From NCBI RefSeq assembly GCF_003751505.1, contig NZ_RJVB01000009.1, forward strand, positions 124,001-188,000: a stretch of 64,000 bases of DNA, given 5' to 3'. The notes below the pieces were generated by a model that worked only from the letters and a program-made list of their open reading frames with translations, ran no database searches and was not told where the DNA came from. Of the stretch, positions 55,081 to 64,000 are shown piece by piece (position 1 is the stretch's first letter; every line of letters begins with the position of its first letter). Source of the stretch: Erwinia sp. JUb26 (GTDB taxonomy: Bacteria > Pseudomonadota > Gammaproteobacteria > Enterobacterales > Enterobacteriaceae). The translations under genes and the position numbers were made by a program.

Positions 55081-56373
55081 TTATTCGTGGCTCAGCAGCA
55101 GGTTAGCGACGGTGCGTACGCCCAGACCGGTTGCGCCGGCAGACCACTGGTCCACCGCGCCTTTACGGTAGGTGGCAGAACAGTCGATGTGCAGCCAGCC
55201 GGTCTTATATTCACTGACGAAGTGTGACAGGAAGGCAGCTGCGGTGCTGGCTCCGGCCGGATTTGCCGCACTGGCGATGTTGTTAAGATCGGCAAAGTTT
55301 GACGGCAGATGGCCACGGTGGAACTCCGCCAGCGGCAGGCGCCAGAACGGCTCGCTCTCTTCTTCGGCACAGCTTAACAGCGACTGCGCCAGCGCGTCGT
55401 CAAAGCTGAACAGGGCGTGATAATCGTTACCCAGCGCGGTTTTCGCCGCCCCGGTCAGGGTAGCCGCATCGACGATCAGCTTTGGCTTCAGCGCGCTGGC
55501 ATCAATCAGGCCATCGGCCAGAACCAGGCGACCTTCGGCATCCGTGTTCATCACCTCAACGGTTTTGCCGTTGCGGTAGCGGATGATGTCGCCAAGCTTA
55601 AAGGCGTTGCCGCTGACCATGTTATCCGCGCAGCAGAGGATCAGCTTCACCCGTTTGTCCAGACCACGGGCAACCGCCAGCGCCAGCGCGCCGGTCAGGG
55701 TGGCCGCACCGCCCATATCCGACTTCATGGAATCCATGAAACTGCTCTGCTTCAGGCTGTAGCCGCCAGTGTCGAAGGTAATCCCTTTGCCCACCAGGCA
55801 GGCGAAGACCGGTGCGTCTTCTTTACCTGACGGATTAAAATCCAGCGTCAGCAGCACCGGGCTGCGAGAAGAACCGCGCCCGACGGTGTGCAAACCGGCA
55901 TAATTTTGCAGGCGCAGATCTTCGCCTTTGGTGATGCGGTAGCTGACGCTATCGCCGCCGACATCGCACAGCAGATCCACCGCGCGGGTCGCCAGCTGCT
56001 CAGGCCCCAGCTCTTCCGCTGACATATTGATGGTGTCACGCACCCAGTCAACGATCTTCAGACGGCTGTTCAGTTCTTTGGTGTCAGCGTCATTCAGCGC
56101 AGCCCACTCCACCTGACGCGCTCCTTTTGGTGCGCGGTAGCCCTGCCAGAATGCCCAGCTGTTTTCCAGATCCCAGCCGTCGCCGCTCAGGCTGATATGA
56201 CGGATCCCCTGCCCGCCGATTTTTCTCGCGGCGCGCTGGATAATATTCTGTGCATCTTTGCCGGTGAGATGGATCGTCATTCCGCTGTCGTTGCTGGTGA
56301 GGATCGCTTTTTCGCCCCAGCGCGGATCGGCCGCAGCCGTTGACAGGGTAATGTTCATTACAGAGGTGGTCAT
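55081..56373 (-). CDS. pepB: Aminopeptidase B
   Basis: The protein has 430 residues from ATG 56373 (AAGGAG nine bases upstream). It is a leucine-aminopeptidase family enzyme with two metal ions. The M17 motifs are visible: [14 protein letters not shown] and the signature [12 protein letters not shown], with Lys, Asp and Glu ligands in place. Its neighbour upstream in E. coli is iscX at the end of the isc operon; here iscS comes next after a 220-base gap that holds a terminator. Confidence 0.96.
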   Translation of the reverse strand: MTTSVMNITLSTAAADPRWGEKAILTSNDSGMTIHLTGKDAQNIIQRAARKIGGQGIRHISLSGDGWDLENSWAFWQGYRAPKGARQVEWAALNDADTKELNSRLKIVDWVRDTINMSAEELGPEQLATRAVDLLCDVGGDSVSYRITKGEDLRLQNYAGLHTVGRGSSRSPVLLTLDFNPSGKEDAPVFACLVGKGITFDTGGYSLKQSSFMDSMKSDMGGAATLTGALALAVARGLDKRVKLILCCADNMVSGNAFKLGDIIRYRNGKTVEVMNTDAEGRLVLADGLIDASALKPKLIVDAATLTGAAKTALGNDYHALFSFDDALAQSLLSCAEEESEPFWRLPLAEFHRGHLPSNFADLNNIASAANPAGASTAAAFLSHFVSEYKTGWLHIDCSATYRKGAVDQWSAGATGLGVRTVANLLLSHE

Positions 56374-56536
56374 CGCATGGCTCCTTTTCATTTTTCACGT
56401 CGTGGACCGGAGATCCCCGGCCTCTGCGATTTGCCGCAGGACAGATGCTATTCAAAATCGACGCACCAGACTAACAGAAATGCGCAAAAGATGTTTTCAC
56501 CGCATGCTGTCAGCCGTGCTTTTATGCTGAATGTGA

Positions 56537-56565
56537 AACGGGCCGAAGAGTTAATTCGGCCCGTT
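56537..56565 (-). terminator. Terminator after iscS
   Basis: AACGGGCCGAA and TTCGGCCCGTT form an eleven-pair stem with a seven-base loop, followed on the minus strand by TTTCA. It closes the short iscR-iscS unit before pepB. Confidence 0.75.
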
Positions 56566-56593
56566 GGCAAAATGCGGATTTCCAGGCTAACGT

Positions 56594-57793
56594 CTAGCTG
56601 GCAGCCGCCACACCTGCGGCCTTGAACGCCGCCCACTGTGGGGAAACGTCGCGCATCCGCGCAATCGATTTCACGATCAGCGCGATCGCATAGTCAATCT
56701 CTTCAGCGGTGGTGAAACGCCCCAACGAGAATCGCAGTGAGCTGTAGGCAAGATCGTCGCTCACGCCCATTGCGCGCAGCACGTAGGAAGGTTCCAGGCT
56801 GGCTGAGGTACAGGCCGAACCGGATGAAACGGCCAGATCCTTCAGCGCCATGATCAGCGCTTCGCCGTCAACGTAGCCGAAGCTGATATTGAGGATATTC
56901 TGTGCACCGTGCTCAAACGAACCGTTGAGATGAACCTGCTCAATCACGCCGATCCCCGTCCAGAAACGCGCTCGCAGTGCTGCGAGGCGCGTCATCTCTT
57001 CGGCCATCTCTGCTTTCGCGATGCGATAGGCTTCACCCATGCCGACAATCTGATGCACCGGCAGCGTACCGGAACGCATGCCGCGCTCGTGGCCACCGCC
57101 GTGGATCTGCGCCTCAATTCGCACCTTTGGCTTACGGCGAACGTACAGCGCGCCAATGCCTTTTGGGCCGTAAATTTTATGAGCAGAAACGGACATTAAA
57201 TCGACGCTCAGCGTGTTGAGATCGATCGGCAGTTTGCCCACGCTCTGGGTAGCGTCAACGTGGAAGAGGATCCCACGGGAGCGGCACAGTTCGCCGATGG
57301 CAGCAATGTCCTGAATTACACCGGTTTCGTTGTTCACCTGCATAATTGACACCAGTACCGTGTCATCACGAAGCGCGGCTTCCAGCTGGGCAAGATCGAT
57401 TACGCCGTCTGCCTGAGGATTAAGCCAGGTGACGCTGTAGCCTTCGCGCTCAAGCTGCGCGCAGGTATCCAGCACGGCCTTATGCTCTGTGGTGCAGGTA
57501 ACAATGTGGCGGCCTTTTTCCTGATTTGCCTCAGCGGCACCTTTAATCGCCAGGTTATTGGCTTCGGTTGCACCGGAGGTAAACACGATTTCACGGGGAT
57601 CGGCACCGATCAGTTCGGCAACCTGGTTGCGGGCGATATCAACGGCTTCTTCCGACTGCCAGCCAAAACGGTGGGAACGCGAGGCCGGATTACCAAAGGT
57701 TCCATCAAGGGTGAGGTGCTGCATCATCTTCGCGGCAACGCGAGGGTCGGCCGGCGTGGTGGCGGAGTAATCGAGGTAAATCGGTAATTTCAT
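56594..57793 (-). CDS. iscS: Cysteine desulfurase IscS with altered C-terminus
   Basis: The protein has 399 residues (E. coli 404). Lys206 ([10 protein letters not shown]) binds pyridoxal phosphate, His104 (TEHK) is the acid/base residue and Cys328 ([10 protein letters not shown]) carries the persulfide, so the enzyme looks active. The last part diverges: after RDVSPQW the E. coli-type tail (ending SIEWAHH), which docks IscU, is replaced by [12 protein letters not shown]. The genes for IscU, IscA, HscB, HscA, Fdx and IscX, which normally follow, are missing; pepB comes next. It may serve tRNA thiolation and thiamine, molybdopterin or other sulfur acceptors. Confidence 0.95.
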   Translation of the reverse strand: MKLPIYLDYSATTPADPRVAAKMMQHLTLDGTFGNPASRSHRFGWQSEEAVDIARNQVAELIGADPREIVFTSGATEANNLAIKGAAEANQEKGRHIVTCTTEHKAVLDTCAQLEREGYSVTWLNPQADGVIDLAQLEAALRDDTVLVSIMQVNNETGVIQDIAAIGELCRSRGILFHVDATQSVGKLPIDLNTLSVDLMSVSAHKIYGPKGIGALYVRRKPKVRIEAQIHGGGHERGMRSGTLPVHQIVGMGEAYRIAKAEMAEEMTRLAALRARFWTGIGVIEQVHLNGSFEHGAQNILNISFGYVDGEALIMALKDLAVSSGSACTSASLEPSYVLRAMGVSDDLAYSSLRFSLGRFTTAEEIDYAIALIVKSIARMRDVSPQWAAFKAAGVAAAS

Positions 57794-57914
57794 TGCGAGT
57801 CAGGCTCCGTACAGGTTTTCCCTGAGCTTTCAGCCCGCTGTCACCGGGACGACAATCTGAAAGCTCAGGGATACATAATCTGCACGACGCTTAAAAGACT
57901 CGGTTAAATGAGGA

Positions 57915-58412
57915 TCAGGCGCGCAGATTAACGTTAATGGTTTCGAGCACACGACCGTTGGGTACGCGGCGAATTTCGTTACTGTTCTGGCGGTCGGCAA
58001 CTTCCAGGATTTCCTGATTGTTAACCAGCTCGGCCAGGGTAATGTTGTTCAGGAAGTCGCTGATGCGTTCGCTCAGGTCGCGCCACAGTACGTGGGTCAG
58101 GCAACGCTCGCCGCCCTGGCAGCCTTCTTTGCCCTGGCATTTAGTGGCATCAACGGATTCGTCAACGGCAGTAATCACTGCACCGACCGCGATCGCATCA
58201 GACCCTTTACCCAGCAGATAACCACCACCCGGACCACGTACGCTGGCAACCAGACCATGCTTGCGCAGACGAGAGAACAGCTGCTCAAGATAAGACAGGG
58301 AGATGCCCTGACGCTCTGAAATATCAGCTAAAGGTACCGGACCTTCGTGAGAGTGCAGTGCAACATCGAGCATAGCGGTAACAGCATAACGGCCTTTGGA
58401 TGTCAGTCTCAT
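57915..58412 (-). CDS. iscR: Iron-sulfur cluster regulator IscR
   Basis: The protein has 165 residues. It is an Rrf2-type winged helix (about 1-80) followed by the cluster-binding loop with Cys92, Cys98, Cys104 and His107, all present. It senses [2Fe-2S] status: the holo form represses its own promoter, and the apo form activates suf at type 2 sites in E. coli. The upstream region has three tandem type 1-like sites. It is co-transcribed with iscS (121-base gap). Confidence 0.96.
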   Translation of the reverse strand: MRLTSKGRYAVTAMLDVALHSHEGPVPLADISERQGISLSYLEQLFSRLRKHGLVASVRGPGGGYLLGKGSDAIAVGAVITAVDESVDATKCQGKEGCQGGERCLTHVLWRDLSERISDFLNNITLAELVNNQEILEVADRQNSNEIRRVPNGRVLETINVNLRA

Positions 58413-58473
58413 GGCTTACGACCTCGGTTATAACCCTGGATGGGTGTTAACAAAATATGGACGCAAGTCTGCC

Positions 58474-58548
58474 ATTCCTGAGTAATTTGGTCAAGTATTT
58501 AACCGAGTAAAACACTCAACTATTTAACCAAGTGTTTCACTCAAGTAT
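58474..58548 (-). promoter_or_regulatory. iscR promoter with three tandem 25-bp IscR type 1-like sites
   Basis: Three head-to-tail 25-base units (58474-58498, 58499-58523, 58524-58548) share the pattern ATAsTTGAs...yACTyrG on the minus strand, like the IscR type 1 consensus. The unit nearest the gene contains TTGACC, a -35-like hexamer, with CAGACT 17 bases on. Confidence 0.8.
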
Positions 58549-58575
58549 TAAGTTATTGATTTAATTTAAAAACAA

Positions 58576-59301
58576 TCAATTTTCCCGCTTTTTTTCAAGG
58601 GATGAAAGCATGCCGCGGAGGATATTTAGCTCGTCCTTTTCCGGGCGCGCACGGGTAAACAGGCGGCGCATTTTGCTCATAACCTGCCCCGGAGTCGCCT
58701 CGCGAATGAAGCCGCTGGCGACCATCATCTTCTCCATATGCTGGTAAAAACGCTCTAAATCGTCCACCAGCGGATAAGGTGATTCGGTCACTTCAGGCGC
58801 GTCTTTTTCCTGCGATTGCAGCCAGGCCATGCGCACTTCATAGGTAATGACCTGAACGGCCATTGCCAGGTTTAGCGAGCTGTATTCCGGGTTCGCGGCA
58901 ATCGCCACGTGGTAGTGGCACTTTTGCAGTTCTTCATTGGTCAGGCCTACGCGTTCACGACCAAACACCAGCGCAACCGGCGCCTGTTGCCCCTCTTCCA
59001 CGCTTTTCAGGCCGCATTCACGCGGATCGAGCATCGGCCACGGCAACGAACGGGAACGTGCGCTGGTGCCAACAACAAGACTGCAGCCGGCTATCGCTTC
59101 ATCAAAGGTATCGACGATAGTGGCACTACCAATGACATCGCTGGCACCGGCGGCCAGGGCAATCGCCTGCGAGTCAGGTTTCACCAGTGGATTAACCAGA
59201 TAAAGGTTTGTTAAACCCATGGTTTTCATAGCACGGGCGACGGAGCCCATATTGCCGGTGTGGGACGTTTCAACCAGTACGATTCGGATATTTTGCAGCA
59301 T
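58576..59301 (-). CDS. trmJ: tRNA (cytidine/uridine-32-2'-O)-methyltransferase TrmJ
   Basis: The protein has 241 residues. The SPOUT-fold N-terminal domain (about 1-165) has the knot motifs [28 protein letters not shown] and [15 protein letters not shown] helical C-terminal extension follows. It methylates the 2'-OH of residue 32 in several tRNAs. It is divergent from suhB and sits just upstream of iscR, as in E. coli. Confidence 0.96.
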   Translation of the reverse strand: MLQNIRIVLVETSHTGNMGSVARAMKTMGLTNLYLVNPLVKPDSQAIALAAGASDVIGSATIVDTFDEAIAGCSLVVGTSARSRSLPWPMLDPRECGLKSVEEGQQAPVALVFGRERVGLTNEELQKCHYHVAIAANPEYSSLNLAMAVQVITYEVRMAWLQSQEKDAPEVTESPYPLVDDLERFYQHMEKMMVASGFIREATPGQVMSKMRRLFTRARPEKDELNILRGMLSSLEKKREN

Positions 59302-59475
59302 GAGAGTGTCAGGTGTGAGGAATAATTTAACGATGCTATCATATTTTCAGGACATTTGCCGTTCTCCCTGCTATAGTACGCGCCGTTTTATATCCAACTA
59401 CGGCGGCGGCCACTAAGCGGCAGGCTGGCGGTAGTAAGAGATACCGTTCTTTAACATCCAGTGAGACGATACTAC

Positions 59476-60279
59476 ATGCATCCGATGCTCAACATCGCCG
59501 TGCGCGCTGCGCGCAAGGCCGGAAACGTAATTGCTAAGAACTATGAAACCCCGGACGCAGTCGAAGCCAGCCAGAAAGGCAGCAATGACTTTGTTACCAA
59601 TGTTGACCGCGAAGCGGAACGCCAGATTATCGAGGTGATTCGCAAGTCTTACCCGAAACACACCATTATTACTGAAGAAAGTGGTGAGTTAGCCGGTGAA
59701 GATCAGGATATACAGTGGATTATCGACCCTCTGGATGGCACCACCAACTTCATCAAACGTCTGCCTCACTTCTCTGTTTCTATCGCCGTGCGCATTAAAG
59801 GCCGCACCGAAGTGGCGGTAGTTTATGACCCAATGCGTAATGAACTGTTCAGCGCCGTTCGCGGCCAGGGCGCACAGCTTAACGGCTATCGTCTGCGCGG
59901 CAGCACCGCTCGCGACCTGGATGGCACCATCCTGGCGACCGGTTTCCCGTTCAAGCTGAAACAGCACGCCACCCCTTATATCAACATCGTTGGCAAACTG
60001 TTCACCCAGTGTGCAGACTTCCGCCGTACCGGTTCCGCCGCGCTGGATCTGGCCTACACCGCCGCCGGCCGCGTTGACGGTTATTTCGAAATCGGCCTGA
60101 AGCCGTGGGATTTCGCAGCCGGTGAACTGCTGGTTCGTGAAGCCGGTGGTCTGGTGACCGACTTTGTTGGCGCACACGGTTATATGCTTTCAGGAAACAT
60201 CGTTGCCGGTAACCCGCGCGTGGTGAAATCTATCCTGGCCAGCATCCGTGATGAGCTGAGCGAAGCGCTGAAGCGTTAA
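59476..60279 (+). CDS. suhB: Inositol-1-monophosphatase / Nus factor SuhB
   Basis: The protein has 267 residues, identical in length to E. coli SuhB, started at ATG 59476 (MHPMLNIAVRAARKAG). Metal ligands are Glu67 (TEESGE), Asp84, Asp87 (IDPLDGTTNF) and the late Asp in PWDFAAGELL. Besides phosphatase activity it joins the antitermination complex on rRNA operons. Followed by its own terminator. Confidence 0.97.
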   Translation: MHPMLNIAVRAARKAGNVIAKNYETPDAVEASQKGSNDFVTNVDREAERQIIEVIRKSYPKHTIITEESGELAGEDQDIQWIIDPLDGTTNFIKRLPHFSVSIAVRIKGRTEVAVVYDPMRNELFSAVRGQGAQLNGYRLRGSTARDLDGTILATGFPFKLKQHATPYINIVGKLFTQCADFRRTGSAALDLAYTAAGRVDGYFEIGLKPWDFAAGELLVREAGGLVTDFVGAHGYMLSGNIVAGNPRVVKSILASIRDELSEALKR

Positions 60280-60296
60280 TCTTTACCCGTCTCACT

Positions 60297-60325
60297 AAGG
60301 CCGACCTGACGTCGGCCTTTTTTTT
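60297..60325 (+). terminator. Rho-independent terminator after suhB
   Basis: AAGGCCGAC and GTCGGCCTT pair around CTGAC and are followed by a T-run of about eight. The convergent zevB-like gene ends just beyond. Confidence 0.92.
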
Positions 60326-60333
60326 GCCCGAAA

Positions 60334-61344
60334 TTAACGGGCAAACAGCGGACGAATGCCCCCCGAGATATCCGGCTGCGCGCTCAGCCACAGTACGATC
60401 CCCGCCGCCAGCAGCAGTATTCCTCCGCTGAGCGCCAGGCAGTTCAGCGCCACCTTCTGCCAGCCCGCAGCGGGACGATCGCGGCTCAGGCGCAGCGCCA
60501 GTACCCTGGAAATTTGCACCAGCAGCGCCATGCCGGAGACGGTGAATGCCGTCCCCAGCGCCATCGCTATCGCCGACAGCACGCCCCAGCCGTATACCCC
60601 GATCACCTTTGAGAACAGCAGCATCATGATTGCCCCAGAGCAGGGGCGCATTCCCATCGACAGCACCACCAGGCTTTTGGTTTTCCAGCCCACGGCGGCG
60701 GCCAGCTGGGCGCTGTCCGGTACGTGCTGATGCCCGCAGCCGCAGCTTTCGCTGTGCTGGTGATCGGCTGGCACAATGCGATGAATGGTGATGCCGCTGG
60801 CTTTGCCGGAAGCGCGCAGCGTGCGCAGCATCGCCCGCCCCGCGCGCCAGCACAGCCATAATCCCAGCCCGGCCACCAGCAGATAGCTGCTTTTTTCCAG
60901 CCAGTAGCTGCTGAGATGTAGCTGCCGCGAAGAGAGCTTCAGCACCACCAGCATTATCGTGACCAGCGCAATGGCCACGCCGCCCTGCACCACCGCCGCC
61001 ATCATGGTCAGCTGCAGGCTGGTTTTTACCCGGGTAGGATGCGTGGCAAGAAAAGTGGCGATCACCACCTTGCCGTGCCCCGGCCCGAGCGCGTGCAAAA
61101 CGCCATACAGCAGGCTGAAGCCCATCAGCGTCAGCCCGGCCTGCTGCGGATGGCTGGCAACCTGCTGCAGCAGCGCGGTCATCTGCTGGTGCAGGCTTTT
61201 CTGCCAGAGAATGCTTTGCAGCAGAATTTGCGGCCAGAACTGCCACACCAGCATCGCGCAGGCAATCAGGACAACGACCAGCAGATACAGCGGCCACAGC
61301 TGCCGCCAGCGGCGCGCCGACGTCGGCAGGATACTTACTGACAT
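60334..61344 (-). CDS. NicO-family metal transporter (ZevB/RcnA-like)
   Basis: The protein has 336 residues and six or seven membrane segments. A NicO motif GPGHGK near 88-93 and a second motif GMRPCSGAIMML are typical of nickel/cobalt transporters. A cytoplasmic loop is rich in His and Cys (DHQHSESCGCGHQH). Its partner, encoded upstream with a 10-base overlap, is a DUF1007 periplasmic protein. The pair is organised like ZevA-ZevB of Haemophilus influenzae, linked to zinc. The metal (Ni, Co or Zn) cannot be decided here. Confidence 0.8.
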   Translation of the reverse strand: MSVSILPTSARRWRQLWPLYLLVVVLIACAMLVWQFWPQILLQSILWQKSLHQQMTALLQQVASHPQQAGLTLMGFSLLYGVLHALGPGHGKVVIATFLATHPTRVKTSLQLTMMAAVVQGGVAIALVTIMLVVLKLSSRQLHLSSYWLEKSSYLLVAGLGLWLCWRAGRAMLRTLRASGKASGITIHRIVPADHQHSESCGCGHQHVPDSAQLAAAVGWKTKSLVVLSMGMRPCSGAIMMLLFSKVIGVYGWGVLSAIAMALGTAFTVSGMALLVQISRVLALRLSRDRPAAGWQKVALNCLALSGGILLLAAGIVLWLSAQPDISGGIRPLFAR

Positions 61345-61988
61345 ACCAGCGTCACCGTCTGAGCAAACTGGCGACCGAGATCCATCTCTTCCGCCGGGGC
61401 ATCGGCTTTATCCAGCGATAGTGCATAGGCCTGCATAGACGCGTCAGGCTTTGGCGTTTTCAGCTCAAATTTGCACTCATTTACCAGCTCATCGGGGATT
61501 TTCAACGATTTTTCCGAGTCGTAATACATATCAACAAAGTAGGTTGGGTCGAAGGTGGAGAAGACAAAGCGCTGGCCCTTAAACGGCTGCGGAAGCGCCA
61601 GCGGCAGCACGAATTCCAGCACTGCCTGGTGGCCCTGCCGGGACAGGTGATACTCCGGCGGCAGATTCTCAAATTTTACCGGCTGCTTCTGATGCCAGAA
61701 CTCGGTGAAGTAGTGCTGCCCGAGCACGTTCGCCATCACTTCTGCCGCCAGCTTCTTCCAGACAACCGAATCGGGTTTAGCGTCGGCGGCGTCGTACAGC
61801 AGATCGGCGGAGGTAATTTCATCCATTACCCAGTGCATCTTTAGCCCGGTGATATTGTCCCCCTGGTGTACCAGGGTGGTTTGCATATCAATAAAGCTGT
61901 GCGGATGCGACCACGCCGCAGGCACAACCGTAACGGCCAGCATCAGCCCCACAATGTATCTGTTATAACGTAACAAATTCAACCCCAT
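61335..61988 (-). CDS. DUF1007 periplasmic protein (ZevA-like)
   Basis: The protein has 217 residues from ATG 61988; a TTG fifteen bases earlier is possible. A signal peptide (about residues 1-27) ends near AAWSHPHSF, which places the HPHSF motif at the mature N-terminus, a likely metal site typical of DUF1007. FDPTYFVDMYYD and a C-terminal Cys are also family marks. It would bind metal in the periplasm for the NicO transporter, whose gene it overlaps by 10 bases. Confidence 0.82.
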   Translation of the reverse strand: MGLNLLRYNRYIVGLMLAVTVVPAAWSHPHSFIDMQTTLVHQGDNITGLKMHWVMDEITSADLLYDAADAKPDSVVWKKLAAEVMANVLGQHYFTEFWHQKQPVKFENLPPEYHLSRQGHQAVLEFVLPLALPQPFKGQRFVFSTFDPTYFVDMYYDSEKSLKIPDELVNECKFELKTPKPDASMQAYALSLDKADAPAEEMDLGRQFAQTVTLVCQ

Positions 61989-62112
61989 TCCAGGATTTCC
62001 CAATTATTTTTGTGACCTGCCTTTAAAAGCGCCGAATAAACGTCTACAGACTCTCCACAGCCGCAGAGAGTCAGGCTAGGATTAACACAATATACGTTTA
62101 GCGGGAGCGCAG

Positions 62113-63384
62113 ATGACGAGTGATTACTCACCAGAAACCTCTGTTTTTTCCCGTCAGCAACGGCGCTGCCACCTCATTTTAATGCTTTGTCTTCCAGAAC
62201 CTGAGGTTACGCTGGAAATGTACTGCCAGCTGAACGGGGTGGAAGACGCGGTAGCCCGGCAAGATATAGCGGAGGTTACGCTGGAGATCCAGCGTTATCA
62301 CCAGCTGATTATCGAACAGGATCAACAGGGGTTACTACGGCTGAACGGCGCGCAGCTGAACCAGCGCCTTTGTCTGCTGCACGGCTTACGCCGGGCACTG
62401 CGGCTATCCCCTGACTTTGTCTGCCACTATTTCACTCCGAGGATCAGGCAGCGTCTGCAGCGTAACGAGGTCAGCAAGGCACTGTATGATGAGCATAATT
62501 TACAGGCACTGATCCAGCACTGTTCCCGGCAGCTTATGCGGGAGTACAACGCCCGTGACCGCCATTTTTTGCAGATTTACCTGCAGTACTCGCTCGCACA
62601 CGACTGCCTGGTGGATTTTAATCCTGAGCAGGCTCGCTGGCTGAGTGTCAAAACGGAGTACGCACTGGCGCAGGAGATCCTTCGCTGCTGGCACCGGCAG
62701 GGCTACCAGCAAACCTCAGCGGATGATGCTATCCCGCTGGCGCTGCTGTTTAGCCAGCTGCATATTCCCAGCGTCAGCCAGCCCGTCGGTGAACATGAAA
62801 GCCAGCTCCTGCTGGCGATTCAACAGCTTATTCTACGCTTTCAGCAGCTGTCGGGCATGCAGTTCAGCAACCATGACGAGCTGTGTGCCCAACTGTTCAG
62901 CCATCTGGGGCAGGCGCTGGAGCGGGTGCAGTTTGCCGTGGGGATTGATCACACGCTGGTGGAAGACGTCGCCAGGCAGTATCCGCGCCTGCTGCGAACG
63001 ACCCGTGCCGCGCTGGTTGAGTTCGAACAACAATTCTCGCTGCAATTCTCTGATGAAGAGCTGGGGCTGACGGCTATTATCTTTGGTGCCTGGCTGATGC
63101 AGGAGAATGCCCTGCATGAAAAACAGGTGCTGCTGCTGACCGGCTTTGACCGCGAGCTGGAGCGCTGTGTTGAACAGCAGCTGCGCGAACTGACGCTGCT
63201 GCCGCTGAACATCAAATACCTGACGGTGGATGACTATCAGCGTAACAGCGCGCCAAAGGGAATATCCCTGGTGATTACGCCGTATGTCACCACGCTGCCG
63301 CTGTTTTCACCGCCGCTGATCCACGCGGAACTGCCGCTGGGCGAACACCAGCAGCGCAGCATCCGGGCGCTGCTGGAAAGCTAA
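62113..63384 (+). CDS. csiE: Stationary-phase protein CsiE
   Basis: The protein has 423 residues with two PRD-like helical domains (about 125-310) between an N-terminal helix-turn-helix-like part and a C-terminal alpha/beta part. It lacks the PTS phosphorylation enzyme domains. E. coli csiE is induced in stationary phase and by cAMP-CRP; its function is not established. The stop overlaps the end of the convergent hcaT gene by four bases. Confidence 0.9.
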   Translation: MTSDYSPETSVFSRQQRRCHLILMLCLPEPEVTLEMYCQLNGVEDAVARQDIAEVTLEIQRYHQLIIEQDQQGLLRLNGAQLNQRLCLLHGLRRALRLSPDFVCHYFTPRIRQRLQRNEVSKALYDEHNLQALIQHCSRQLMREYNARDRHFLQIYLQYSLAHDCLVDFNPEQARWLSVKTEYALAQEILRCWHRQGYQQTSADDAIPLALLFSQLHIPSVSQPVGEHESQLLLAIQQLILRFQQLSGMQFSNHDELCAQLFSHLGQALERVQFAVGIDHTLVEDVARQYPRLLRTTRAALVEFEQQFSLQFSDEELGLTAIIFGAWLMQENALHEKQVLLLTGFDRELERCVEQQLRELTLLPLNIKYLTVDDYQRNSAPKGISLVITPYVTTLPLFSPPLIHAELPLGEHQQRSIRALLES

Positions 63385-64000
63385 CGGACCTTTGGCCGCA
63401 GGAAAAGAGCGGGTACCACAAGCAGCGCCATCACCCAGAACACCCCGCCATGCAGATGCTGGAACAGCACGCCGCAGATCATGGTCATAATGGCAATTCC
63501 GCCGCCCATCGCCAGCGCCGAATAAAGGGACTGCAGGCGGATGACTTCCGCCCCCTCACGGGAGGCAATAAAGCGCATCGCCGCCAGGTGGCAAATAGTG
63601 AAGCTGCCGCAGTGAAGGATCTGCGCCACAACCAGCCAGCCCAGATCGGTAGTGGTGGCCATCAGGCTCCAGCGAACGATCGCCGCAACGCCGGAGAGCA
63701 GCAGCAGATCCCGGGCGCGCCAGCGGCGGAACAGCCGATTGCTCGAGGCAAAGATGATAATCTCAGCCACCACGCCCAGCGACCACAGATAGCCCACCAC
63801 GCTGGCCGAATAGCCCGCCTGCTTCCAGTAGATAGCACTAAAACCATAGTAGGCGGCGTGCGCCCCCTGCATCAGCGTCACGCAGAGCATAAAGCGCCAT
63901 ACCGAATTCTCCCGCAGCATCTGCAACCACACCTGCCAGCCGGCATGGCTGCCCTGCTTCGCCGAGCCCTGCGGCATCACCGCCGGACGCAGCAGCATCC
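63381..64000 (-). CDS. hcaT: HcaT-like MFS transporter, C-terminal part (5' end outside window)
   Basis: The frame is open to the window edge, giving about 206 residues with five or six membrane segments. Position next to csiE and the content (AYYGFSAIYWKQAGYSASVVGYLWSLGVVAEI) match HcaT, the 3-phenylpropionate transporter of the nucleoside-H+ symporter-like MFS family. The hca catabolic genes are not seen here, so the substrate is uncertain. The first half of the gene lies beyond 64000. Confidence 0.82.
   Translation of the reverse strand, partial: MLLRPAVMPQGSAKQGSHAGWQVWLQMLRENSVWRFMLCVTLMQGAHAAYYGFSAIYWKQAGYSASVVGYLWSLGVVAEIIIFASSNRLFRRWRARDLLLLSGVAAIVRWSLMATTTDLGWLVVAQILHCGSFTICHLAAMRFIASREGAEVIRLQSLYSALAMGGGIAIMTMICGVLFQHLHGGVFWVMALLVVPALFLRPKVR

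Noticed and set aside
60230..61297. A 355-codon minus-strand frame overlapping the zevB-like gene
   Set aside because: It is an out-of-frame Ala/Gly/Arg-rich shadow of the transporter gene, whose frame has membrane segments and NicO motifs.

Overview
The window is a chromosomal segment of a Gram-negative enterobacterium, most likely Erwiniaceae (Erwinia/Pantoea-like). The block der-bamB-yfgM-hisS-ispG-rodZ-pilW-rlmN-ndk-pbpC-yfhM-sseA-sseB-pepB-iscS-iscR-trmJ-suhB-csiE-hcaT has the same order as in Escherichia coli. It is joined to accessory DNA (about 1-34.7 kb) that is not at this place in E. coli. The genus is an inference from gene content; no rRNA or tRNA gene was seen.

Layout. 0-8.6 kb: the end of a short-chain dehydrogenase, two RcnB-like periplasmic proteins, a dipeptide-type ABC importer in line with a homocysteine S-methyltransferase and preceded by a MetJ-like operator, and a coiled-coil protein built from 42-bp repeats. 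8.7-17.4 kb: osmC, then a yersiniabactin-type uptake locus (fyuA-like receptor, ybtA-like regulator, ybtP/ybtQ-like ABC proteins, two accessory genes, a Fur box) with no siderophore synthesis genes. 17.5-24.2 kb: a compact type II fatty-acid/polyene-like cluster (two dehydratases, thioesterase, ketoreductase, ketosynthase, carotenoid-oxidoreductase-like flavoprotein, acyl carrier protein, alpha/beta hydrolase) and a tiny membrane ORF. 24.6-28.3 kb: a GAF-GGDEF cyclase and gcd. 28.6-34.7 kb: a histamine island with an APC antiporter, pyridoxal-phosphate histidine decarboxylase and a second, apparently active HisRS. Divergent from it is a 640-residue protein that joins a catalytically dead REP-associated (Y1) transposase to a degenerate HisRS. 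From 34.8 kb the conserved backbone begins.

The most unusual points are as follows. (1) The transposase-HisRS fusion beside hdc looks like a domesticated DNA- or RNA-binding domain coupled to a histidine or tRNA-His sensor. (2) The isc locus is reduced to iscR-iscS: iscU, iscA, hscB, hscA, fdx and iscX are absent between iscS and pepB, and IscS has lost its usual C-terminal IscU-docking tail, yet three tandem 25-bp IscR-type sites remain. (3) The polyene-like cluster has no aryl-starter or chain-length partner. (4) The siderophore locus appears built for uptake only.

How the genes work together: the histamine island would import histidine, decarboxylate it and export histamine, while the second HisRS protects tRNA charging. 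The mmuM operon would take up a methyl donor or related solute for methionine synthesis. iscRS would keep sulfur donation to tRNA and other acceptors while cluster assembly is presumably done by a Suf system elsewhere.
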